Part shown: in pieces, positions 1 to 5,905 of the stretch
Layout: every line of letters starts with the position of its first letter
How positions within the stretch are numbered: the first letter of the stretch is position 1
Assembly: GCA_026786065.1 (NCBI GenBank)
Contig: JAJAYS010000034.1
Coordinates: forward strand, 1-7,657
Reading direction: 5' to 3'
Length of the DNA: 7,657 bases
Origin: Polaromonas sp.
Lineage (GTDB): Bacteria > Pseudomonadota > Gammaproteobacteria > Burkholderiales > Burkholderiaceae_C
Notes under the pieces: generated by a model
Told to the model about the DNA's origin: nothing
The model's input: only the letters and a program-made list of their open reading frames with translations
Database searches by the model: none
Translations under genes and position numbers: made by a program

Positions 1-1
1 G

Positions 2-199
2 CACTCCGAGCATGCGCAGGGTTTGCTGCACCACTTCGCTGAACACCGGCGCCGCCACATCGCCGCCGAAATACTTCCCCGCCTTGGGCTCATCGATCAT
101 CACGGCGACGACGATGCGGGGCTGTTCGATCGGGGCCATGCCGACGAACCATCCACGGTACTTGCGGTCTTTATCCGTTCCGTAGCCTTTGCCGACCTG
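2..199 (-). pseudogene. ftsI: Continuation of the ftsI frame after the premature TAG (C-terminal part, runs off the window)
   Basis: Directly after the TAG the same frame stays open for 66 codons to the window edge. It reads QVGKGYGTDKDRKYRGWFVG, then MAPIEQPRIVVAVMIDEPKA, then GKYFGGDVAAPVFSEVVQQT. This is the expected end of the FtsI transpeptidase domain, with the typical FVG-MAP, VAVMIDEP and YFGGDVAAPVF segments. No frameshift is needed to join the two parts, so a single-base change explains the break. About 20 more residues would be expected beyond the edge. It is listed apart because the annotated product stops upstream; if the TAG is an error or is read through, this belongs to one ftsI gene. 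Confidence 0.85.
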
Positions 200-1684
200 C
201 TAGTAGGCCGTGCCAGACTTCCCGCCAACCGTGTATCCGACAGTTTGAGCCTTCGTGCCTGTGCCGCCAGGGCCTGCTGCCATCTGCAGCATCTTGCGCA
301 TTTCTGCCGCCGTCCCTGCAGAGAAAACCGGTACCCCGACTGCCGGCTCGCTCGTCTTGATCAACGTTGCAGGAATGACCTCCCCCGCATGGCCGAACAC
401 CGTGTAGGCACGCGCGATCTGAAACAGCGAAGCAGAAAGGCCGTAGCCATACGCCATAGTGGCCTGTTCAATTGGCTTCCAGGTCTTGTAAGGACGCAGC
501 CGCCCGGATACAACGCCGGGGAAGGCAAGTTGCGGCTTCTGACCGAAGCCGGCCAGAGAAAACGTTTCCCACATTTCACGCGGCTCGATCTGCATCGCCA
601 GTTTGACAGTGCCGACGTTGCTGGATTTCTGCAGAACCTGCTGCACGGTCAGCACGCCGTTGGGATGAGCGTCCCGAATCGTTGATCCGGCGAGCTGCAG
701 CCGACCCGGTGCGGTTTGAATCGGTGTCAATGGCTGGACCCGATTGGAATCAAGCGCCAGACCGACGGTGAATGCCTTCATCACCGAACCAGGCTCGAAG
801 GTGTCGGTCAGCGCTCGATTGCGCAGTTGGGAACCGGTCAGGTTCTGGCGCTTGTCGGGCACATAACTCGGGTAGTTGGCCATCGCCAGAACCTCACCGG
901 TCACGGTGTCAAGCACCACCACGCTGCCGGCATTGGCCTTGTTTAAGACAACTGCGTCGCGCAGCTTTTGATACGCAAAAAACTGCATTCTGCTGTCGAT
1001 GCTCAACTGCAGATCCCGGCCATCGATCGGCGGGACCTGTTCGCCCATGTCCTCAACCACGCGCCCCAGACGGTCCTTGATGACCCGGCGCGATCCGGCA
1101 TGCCCTGCCAAGTCCTTGTTGAAGGCCAGTTCCATGCCTTCTTGCCCGTTATTCTCGACATTGGTGAAACCCACGACATGTGCCAGCGTTTCACCTTCGG
1201 GGTACTGACGCTTGTATTCTTTGCGCTGGTAAATGCCCTTGATGCCCAAAGCGGCGATCTTCTGCGCAACCGGCTCGTCCACCTGACGCTGAAGCCAGAC
1301 AAACGTCTTGTCGTCATCGCCGAGTTTTTTCATCACGCTGGCAAGCGGCATTTCAAGCAGCCGCGCCAGCTCGGTCAGCTGGGCCCGGCTCGCGTCCACA
1401 TCTTCGGGAATTGCCCAAATGCTGGGCGCCACCACGCTCGACGCCAGAATCAGGCCGTTGCGGTCAAGGATGCGGCCGCGGTTGGCCGGCAATTCGAGCG
1501 TGCGGGCAAAGCGGACCTCGCCCTGCCTCTGAAAAAATGCATTGTCAAAAACCTGCACATAGGCAGCCCGCCCTGCCAATCCGGCAAATGCTACGGCCAC
1601 CCCTGCAACGATCAGCTTGCTGCGCCAGACCGGCGTGCGGCTGGCCAGCAGTGGGCTGGCAGAGTAAAGGATGCTTTTACTCAT
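200..1684 (-). CDS. ftsI: Peptidoglycan D,D-transpeptidase FtsI (PBP3), cut short by an in-frame TAG
   Basis: Septal class B penicillin-binding protein that cross-links peptidoglycan at the division site, anchored in the inner membrane with its catalytic domain in the periplasm. The 494 residues before the stop show an N-terminal membrane helix at about 23-43, the dimerisation-domain motif RGRILDRNG at 69-77, the active-site SVMK tetrad (S300, K303), SSN at 354-356 and KSGTA at 489-493. The start is the ATG at 1684, which gives MSKSILY and overlaps the ftsL stop by 8 bases, so translation is probably coupled; the upstream in-frame start at 1717 lies deep inside ftsL. The stop at 200-202 comes two codons after KSGTA, before the last strands and helix of the transpeptidase fold, whereas the family runs to roughly 580 residues. 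The product as read would probably be inactive. Family identity is near certain; whether the gene is broken in the organism is not. Confidence 0.93.
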   Translation of the reverse strand: MSKSILYSASPLLASRTPVWRSKLIVAGVAVAFAGLAGRAAYVQVFDNAFFQRQGEVRFARTLELPANRGRILDRNGLILASSVVAPSIWAIPEDVDASRAQLTELARLLEMPLASVMKKLGDDDKTFVWLQRQVDEPVAQKIAALGIKGIYQRKEYKRQYPEGETLAHVVGFTNVENNGQEGMELAFNKDLAGHAGSRRVIKDRLGRVVEDMGEQVPPIDGRDLQLSIDSRMQFFAYQKLRDAVVLNKANAGSVVVLDTVTGEVLAMANYPSYVPDKRQNLTGSQLRNRALTDTFEPGSVMKAFTVGLALDSNRVQPLTPIQTAPGRLQLAGSTIRDAHPNGVLTVQQVLQKSSNVGTVKLAMQIEPREMWETFSLAGFGQKPQLAFPGVVSGRLRPYKTWKPIEQATMAYGYGLSASLFQIARAYTVFGHAGEVIPATLIKTSEPAVGVPVFSAGTAAEMRKMLQMAAGPGGTGTKAQTVGYTVGGKSGTAY

Positions 1685-1973
1685 GCTTCTTTTCAGGCAG
1701 GACGGCGCCATCAGCATAGGTCACGTACTGCGTGATGCCCGGCGTGACGGTGCGCATTTGCAGTCGATCGCGCGCAAGCCTTTCGACGCGCAGCGGCGTA
1801 GCTTGAGCACGTTTTTCGACTTGCAGTCGCTCCTGGTCGGTCGCCATCTTGCGGCTATCGGCCAGCGCTTTCTCGAGTTCAACGTACAGACGGCGTGACT
1901 CGTAGCGCACGTGTACCAGATAGAGCGCACTGGTCAGCACGGCCAACAGCAAAAACGCGCTAAGGCGCATCAT
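1677..1973 (-). CDS. ftsL: Cell division protein FtsL
   Basis: Small bitopic divisome protein that forms the FtsQLB complex with FtsB and FtsQ and helps activate FtsWI at midcell. The 98 residues have a short cytoplasmic start, one membrane helix at about 4-20 ([17 protein letters not shown]), then a charged coiled-coil stretch at about 25-70 ([20 protein letters not shown] and following), as usual for FtsL. Sequence conservation in the family is low, so the call rests on topology, length and position between rsmH and ftsI. The start ATG at 1973 overlaps the rsmH stop as ATGA. A GGAGG lies 7 bases upstream, inside the end of rsmH. A second ATG follows at once (1970), so the start is uncertain by one codon. 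The stop overlaps the ftsI start. Confidence 0.92.
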   Translation of the reverse strand: MMRLSAFLLLAVLTSALYLVHVRYESRRLYVELEKALADSRKMATDQERLQVEKRAQATPLRVERLARDRLQMRTVTPGITQYVTYADGAVLPEKKHE

Positions 1974-2887
1974 GGCACGGCCTCCGTTCGCTGCGCGACA
2001 CGCATAACCGCGCTGCGTGCTCGGGGGTTGCCCGCCACCTCCGCTTCACACGCACGCGTGCGCCCAAACGCTTTCAGGCGCATTGTTTTTGGCAAAGCAA
2101 ACGGCGCGCGGCGATCAAAAACTTCGCGCGATTGCGCCGCAATGAATTGTTTGACGATCCGGTCTTCAAGCGAATGAAAGCTGATCACAACCAGGCGGCC
2201 GCCAGGTTGGAGCACATCAAGCACCGCATCCAGTGCCTGCTCCAGTTCAGCCAGTTCGGCGTTGATGAAAATCCGAAAGGCCTGGAAGGTGCGGGTCGCG
2301 GGATCCTTGCCAGGCTCGCGTGTTTTCACTGTCGCGGAAACCAACTCGGCCAGTTCGGCCGTGGTGGTGAGCGGGCCGAGTTCACGGCGGCGCCGCTCAA
2401 TCGCCTTTGCAATCGGGCTGGCAAAGCGCTCCTCCCCGTAGTCACGGATCACCTCGGTCATGGTTTGGACGCTGGCGTCCGCCAGCCAGGCTCCGACGCT
2501 TTGCCCGCGTGTCGTATCCATCCGCATGTCAAGTGGGCCGTTGCCGCGGAATGAGAATCCGCGCTCCGGGTTGTCGATTTGCGGTGAGCTGACACCCAAG
2601 TCCATCAATACGCCCGCAACGCTCGCTGGCGGCAGACCGGCCAGCGCAGTAAAGCTTTCGTGGCGGATGGTGAAACGTGCGTCGCTCAGGACGCTCGCGT
2701 GCGTCACCGCTTCAAGGTCTTTGTCGAAAGCCGTCAACCGCCCGGCCGCAGAAAGCCGCGACAACAAAAGACGCGAGTGGCCACCTCGCCCAAATGTCGC
2801 GTCGAGGTAATGACCGTCCGGGTTGACGAGCAGCGCTTCGATGGCTTCGTTCAACAGGACGGTGCGGTGGGTCAAAGTGCCGTTCAC
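1970..2887 (-). CDS. rsmH: 16S rRNA (cytosine(1402)-N(4))-methyltransferase RsmH (MraW)
   Basis: Cytoplasmic SAM-dependent enzyme that N4-methylates C1402 of 16S rRNA in the ribosomal P site; its gene is a standard second member of the dcw cluster. The 305 residues match the normal family length. Visible signatures are HRTVLLNEA at 7-15, the SAM-binding loop [10 protein letters not shown] at 29-38, FDKD at 54-57, [11 protein letters not shown] at 95-105, [16 protein letters not shown] at 109-124, and [12 protein letters not shown] at 235-246. The GTG start at 2887 has a GAGGG ribosome-binding site 6 bases upstream that overlaps the mraZ stop codon. The gap to mraZ is 9 bases and the end overlaps ftsL by 3 bases, so the genes are almost certainly co-transcribed. 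Nothing in the protein looks damaged. Confidence 0.97.
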   Translation of the reverse strand: MNGTLTHRTVLLNEAIEALLVNPDGHYLDATFGRGGHSRLLLSRLSAAGRLTAFDKDLEAVTHASVLSDARFTIRHESFTALAGLPPASVAGVLMDLGVSSPQIDNPERGFSFRGNGPLDMRMDTTRGQSVGAWLADASVQTMTEVIRDYGEERFASPIAKAIERRRRELGPLTTTAELAELVSATVKTREPGKDPATRTFQAFRIFINAELAELEQALDAVLDVLQPGGRLVVISFHSLEDRIVKQFIAAQSREVFDRRAPFALPKTMRLKAFGRTRACEAEVAGNPRARSAVMRVAQRTEAVP

Positions 2888-2896
2888 CGCTGGCCC

Positions 2897-3325
2897 TCAG
2901 AAAGTGAATTCCCGGAAAATATCGGGCATTTCGCCCTTCATCTGTTCGGCTTCCTTTTCAGCATAGGTACTTGAATTCCACAACTCGAAGTGCCCGCCCA
3001 CACCCAGCAACATGGTATCCCTCGTAATGCCGGCGGCCAGGCGCAGCTCTGGCGAAATCAGCACGCGACCGCTGGCATCCATGTCCACATCCATCGCGTT
3101 GCCGAGAAAAATCCGCTTCCACCACTGTGCCGTCATTGGCACCGCGTTGATCCGCTCACGAAATCTTTCCCACTCCTGACGCGGGAAAATCATCAGGCAG
3201 CCGTGCGGGTGTTTCGTAATCGTCAACTGGCTCGACGCGGTGGCAATCAGGACGTCACGATGCCGGGTCGGCACTGAAAGGCGACCCTTGTTATCTAGCG
3301 TGAGAGAAGATGCGCCTTGAAACAC
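2897..3325 (-). CDS. mraZ: Transcriptional regulator MraZ
   Basis: First gene of the dcw cluster. MraZ is an AbrB-fold DNA-binding protein that forms rings and binds repeated boxes before its own gene, controlling the cluster. The 142-residue form has the two tandem half-domains with their D-x-x-G-R signatures, DNKGR at 11-15 and DASGR at 83-87, plus the typical FQGASSLTL start, HPHGCLMIFP at 39-48 and WWKRIFLGNA at 68-77. I chose the GTG at 3325 because it gives the canonical (M)FQGASS start and has AAAGG 9 bases upstream. Two GTG codons at 3358 and 3355 are in frame but would place the start inside the operator. The stop lies 9 bases before rsmH. Confidence 0.96.
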   Translation of the reverse strand: MFQGASSLTLDNKGRLSVPTRHRDVLIATASSQLTITKHPHGCLMIFPRQEWERFRERINAVPMTAQWWKRIFLGNAMDVDMDASGRVLISPELRLAAGITRDTMLLGVGGHFELWNSSTYAEKEAEQMKGEMPDIFREFTF

Positions 3326-3340
3326 CGGATCTGACCTTTG

Positions 3341-3372
3341 GGAAGTGCAATTCACCACTAAATTGCACTTCC
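3341..3372. repeat. 12-base perfect inverted repeat over the mraZ operator
   Basis: The arms GGAAGTGCAATT (3341-3352) and AATTGCACTTCC (3361-3372) are perfectly complementary around an 8-base centre. The repeat covers MraZ boxes 2 and 3 and ends just before the mraZ ribosome-binding site. It could be a dyad for a second regulator or, if the transcript starts upstream, an RNA hairpin with the two alternative GTG codons in its loop. Confidence 0.7.
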
Positions 3373-3378
3373 TCCCAC
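3353..3378 (-). promoter_or_regulatory. Predicted MraZ operator: three boxes at 10-base spacing
   Basis: On the minus strand just before mraZ are TGGGA (3377-3373), TGCAA (3367-3363) and TGGTG (3357-3353), each preceded by G, with starts exactly 10 bases apart. MraZ is known in E. coli to bind TGGGN repeats separated by 5 bases, and this is the same period and place. Only the first box fits the consensus fully; the second is poor. The boxes lie 28 to 53 bases upstream of the chosen mraZ start. Binding itself is inferred. Confidence 0.65.
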
Positions 3379-3967
3379 TTTATCAGGATAAATTTCGCAA
3401 GCAAGCCAATCGACACATCATTTTTCAATGAAATCAATGACTTAGATCAACCAAAAGAACAGAATTTCGATAAGAAATCGTTTGAAATTAAGCACTTAGA
3501 CAGGGCAGTGAAAGTGGTGCGTCAATCAGGTAAAGATTGCGCCATGACTGGCGCGCTGCAACAGCGATATTTTTGCCCGAGCAGCGAAAACGGTTGTCCC
3601 CCGAGCGCAGACCGGCTTGGGGCAGCAATTCAGGCGTCCCAGCCGTAAGGTGGAAGAGCCGCGTAGTTGCAAAAGATTGCTGCCGTCGCGGCGAAGCAGC
3701 CTGAAGCGGTGCTTGCTAACTTGCCTGGGGCAGTACAGATGCGAGAGATTCTCGGCACAAATCCAGCGGGACTATGGCGGTCGGACCGGGATGGGACGGA
3801 AGGAGTTCTTTTGGAACCTGTAGCCGGGTCATTGGGAAGAAGAGCCACGACGTTCAGCGCATAAGCCCGGCTGACCAGAGCGAACGGATCAATGCCGAAA
3901 ATCGTTGGCCCTTGCGCAGGTTGACCCCGCGCGGGACGCTAAATAAATAGCGGAAGCTGAATGCAGG
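3379..3967. other. Gap between the STAS gene and the dcw operator; no gene recognised
   Basis: About 590 bases with two textures. Positions 3379-3500 are AT-rich, hold the FNR-like site and probably the dcw promoter, but I could not settle on one -35/-10 pair. Positions 3500-3967 are GC-rich. Short reading frames here have no ribosome-binding site and no familiar protein features. Possible hairpins: GCGCC/GGCGC (3539-3554), CCCCGAG/CTTGGGG with one G-T pair (about 3598-3621), CGAGA/TCTCG (near 3750), AGCCGGG (3822-3828) with CCCGGCT (3866-3872), and CGCTA/TAGCG (3937-3952) just after the STAS stop. I looked for RNase P RNA hallmarks and tRNA shapes and saw none. A small RNA is possible but unproven. 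Confidence 0.5.
3437..3450. promoter_or_regulatory. FNR/ANR-like binding site
   Basis: Read on the minus strand this is TTGATCTAAGTCAT, which differs from the FNR/FixK-type pattern TTGAT-N4-GTCAA or ATCAA mainly at its last base. It sits about 110 bases upstream of the mraZ start in an AT-rich stretch that also suits promoters. Sites of this length arise by chance, and no matching promoter spacing could be fixed, so this is tentative. Confidence 0.3.
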
Positions 3968-5833
3968 CTAATCGGTGCCGATGAAGATTTCGGAATGCGC
4001 CGAGATGCCGATCACATTGAAAAATGCCGCTACCAGGCGGTTAACCTTGGTAAAGCGCACCGGCCGACCTTCGGATTGCCGTGCAGAAACCCAATTAAGC
4101 AAGGTGCCGGCTGATGAGAAATCGACGCGAATCAATCGGGTGCAGTCGATGTGCATTTCATCAGCTCGGCTCAACTTCTGGTTTAGCGTGTCGAGTACTG
4201 CGATGGCATCCCCCTGAATCTGTCCTGAGAGCTCCACCGCTACGACAGTTACCCCGCCCTGGACCGAGTCGAACTGGCTGTATTGGCTATCCCCGGGCAG
4301 GCGCGACAGGAGGGAATCCCCGTAGATTTCACCCACAAAAGCGCTCTCGCCGCCGACTGGACCGCCGCTGGCATCGATAGCCAGGTATTTACAACGCGAA
4401 CTTTCCCATGAAGGGGGCGATATCTCAAATGTCACGCAAAAATCGAGCGCTGCCATCTCGAAATCGTCAGGCTTCTGGGTGACACGAAGTGCCTCCATGC
4501 GAAGCTGCCAACGACCCTTTTCGGTCGAACGGTCACCCGAAGGTGTGCCTTCCTGCAGTACCCGCTGAAGCTGCGCGTCCCCGATGAAACGCACCTGGGA
4601 GTCTGACGCCGACCAACCGCTGAAAATCTTGATCAATGGATCGACCGCAGCAGACTCGATAGTTTTCAGATTACGCCAGTCAAGCCGCCATGGCATCGCG
4701 GCTTTAGCCAAGGCGGCTTTTAGAGCAGCTACCGTTTGCATCCCCATCACCGAAGGACAAATCCAGTCGGCCAGAGGACTGTTTCCGTTTCGGACCGCTG
4801 GCTGTACGAGCAGCTTGATCATCTCCGGCATCGAAAACCACTGCGGTGCAGAGCGACTGAAGCGCTCGACAAAACCGATTGCTGCAGACTCGAACTTTTC
4901 CTGCTGTGAGGTTGCGCGATACAGGTCAAACAGAGTCAGCCAGGTTTCAGCGTGGTCAATTCGCGCGCCGCCTGGCGCCAGCAGGTCGAGCAATCCGGTC
5001 TCGGCTCCAACATCATCGCCATTGGCAAAAAGGATCGCCGCCTCTTCGACCTCGGTGTCGTGCGACAGCTTGCCGCCAACTTCGACGGCGGTGAACTTGG
5101 ATGCAGAAAAATCCGATGCGGCTTCGTAATTGACGCCCCGCGATCCAGCCGTCTTGGTGGAAGTTACCTGCGACTCCTGAAACGAGGCTTTCGCTTGAGC
5201 CTTAGGCCCCTCCGCGCGGGGAGACATTTTCGGGAACTGCGGCGGCGACAGCAGCGCGGCGGCCTCGGTCGCGACGACCCTGTGCGCCTCAATTGTAAAC
5301 GGTTCTGTGGGCCGATAGGCGATCGGCACGGGTTGATCACGCGGAGGAGTCCAGCCCGGAGTTCCGGGAGCCGGGGGGAGCGCCGTCTGCGCCGTCTGCG
5401 CCGTCTGCGCCTCCTCAATCCCTAGCGCCCCGCGAAGCGAACTGTCAGGACTTTGCCCATTTTTGTTCTTCCACCACTGCAGCGCCATCTGCGTTTCGAT
5501 CTCGTCGATCTTCTTGAGCGTGGTGGCCCGGTCTCCGGGAGTAGAAGGAAGGCTGCTTTGAAAGAACGACGGCTTGCCTGCCGCATCGCCGTCCTCACCA
5601 CCAACACCCCCGGCGACTTCGCGCTGGCGCATTTTGCGCAACATGTCGAACTCGCGCTTGCGGACAAAATCGTTGCGCCGCTTGCGCTCGATCATGTCCT
5701 TAAGCAACTGCTTGCTCATCGCGTCATCGCGGTCGCCTTGAGCGGTATCCAGGTCCGACCAGTTCGTGGTCGGATTCCGGACGAACTTCACCATCTTTGA
5801 GAGCAAGCCGGGAGCAGCTTCTTCTTTGGCCAT
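3968..5833 (-). CDS. STAS domain-containing protein of unknown function, downstream of dksA
   Basis: A 621-residue, probably cytoplasmic protein with no signal peptide or membrane helix. Residues 1-75 begin with LLSKMVKFVRNPTTNWSDLD and a very basic helix (IERKRRNDFVRKREFDMLRK) that looks conserved in kind. Residues 75-240 are a low-complexity Pro/Ala/Gln linker with three AQT repeats. Residues 255-335 are helical and TPR-like (EEAAILFANGDD, ETWLTLFDLYRATSQQEKFE). Residues 525-621 fit a STAS domain, with an IDCTRLIRVDFSSAG core in which the SS pair sits where anti-sigma-antagonist STAS proteins carry the phospho-acceptor serine. Residues 355-425 resemble a second, diverged STAS unit. STAS domains usually mediate protein partner switching or ligand binding; the partner here is unknown. 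The start at 5833 has no clear ribosome-binding site; it lies 72 bases after dksA, likely in one transcript. Stop is TAG. Confidence 0.85.
   Translation of the reverse strand: MAKEEAAPGLLSKMVKFVRNPTTNWSDLDTAQGDRDDAMSKQLLKDMIERKRRNDFVRKREFDMLRKMRQREVAGGVGGEDGDAAGKPSFFQSSLPSTPGDRATTLKKIDEIETQMALQWWKNKNGQSPDSSLRGALGIEEAQTAQTAQTALPPAPGTPGWTPPRDQPVPIAYRPTEPFTIEAHRVVATEAAALLSPPQFPKMSPRAEGPKAQAKASFQESQVTSTKTAGSRGVNYEAASDFSASKFTAVEVGGKLSHDTEVEEAAILFANGDDVGAETGLLDLLAPGGARIDHAETWLTLFDLYRATSQQEKFESAAIGFVERFSRSAPQWFSMPEMIKLLVQPAVRNGNSPLADWICPSVMGMQTVAALKAALAKAAMPWRLDWRNLKTIESAAVDPLIKIFSGWSASDSQVRFIGDAQLQRVLQEGTPSGDRSTEKGRWQLRMEALRVTQKPDDFEMAALDFCVTFEISPPSWESSRCKYLAIDASGGPVGGESAFVGEIYGDSLLSRLPGDSQYSQFDSVQGGVTVVAVELSGQIQGDAIAVLDTLNQKLSRADEMHIDCTRLIRVDFSSAGTLLNWVSARQSEGRPVRFTKVNRLVAAFFNVIGISAHSEIFIGTD
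5382..5408. repeat. Three tandem copies of a 9-base unit inside the STAS gene
   Basis: GCCGTCTGC occurs three times head to tail. On the coding strand it is read as GCG-CAG-ACG repeats, giving AQTAQTAQT at residues 142-150 in the linker. Loss or gain of a unit would keep the frame, so linker length may vary between strains. Confidence 0.9.
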
Positions 5834-5839
5834 GTCTAT

Positions 5840-5862
5840 GAAGAATTAAGGTTGGAGCAACC
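5840..5862 (-). terminator. Weak hairpin with T-rich tail between dksA and the STAS gene
   Basis: On the minus strand GGTTG-CTC-CAACC (5862-5850) is followed by TTAATTCTTC. The stem is only five base pairs and the tail is imperfect, so at most it would lower read-through into the STAS gene. The tail ends just 6 bases before the STAS start codon. Confidence 0.25.
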
Positions 5863-5905
5863 GCAATGGAGAATATCGACGGACCCGCGCTTCAGTGCCG
5901 CAGAT

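Noticed and set aside
200..202. General reassignment of TAG as a sense codon
   Set aside because: dksA and the STAS gene both end in TAG at plausible natural ends, so TAG works as a normal stop in this genome.
968..1735. Plus-strand open frame of 255 codons
   Set aside because: It is antisense to ftsI and ftsL, with no familiar protein features; the minus strand carries clear conserved motifs across the same bases.
3310..3648. Plus-strand frame of 112 codons across the dcw control region
   Set aside because: It runs through the mraZ start, the operator and the AT-rich promoter area, and its amino-acid make-up is unlike a folded protein.
3667..3864. Possible small plus-strand gene of 65 codons in the gap
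   Set aside because: It starts with TTG, lacks a ribosome-binding site, resembles no family I know, and overlaps a minus-strand frame of equal quality.
3379..3967. RNase P RNA or a tRNA upstream of mraZ
   Set aside because: I looked on both strands for the conserved RNase P RNA start (GAGGAAAGTCC) and other core segments, and for cloverleaf arms, and found none.
5164..5418. Minus-strand Arg-rich frame of 84 codons
   Set aside because: It is another frame of the low-complexity linker in the STAS gene; the Arg runs come from the GC-rich repeats.
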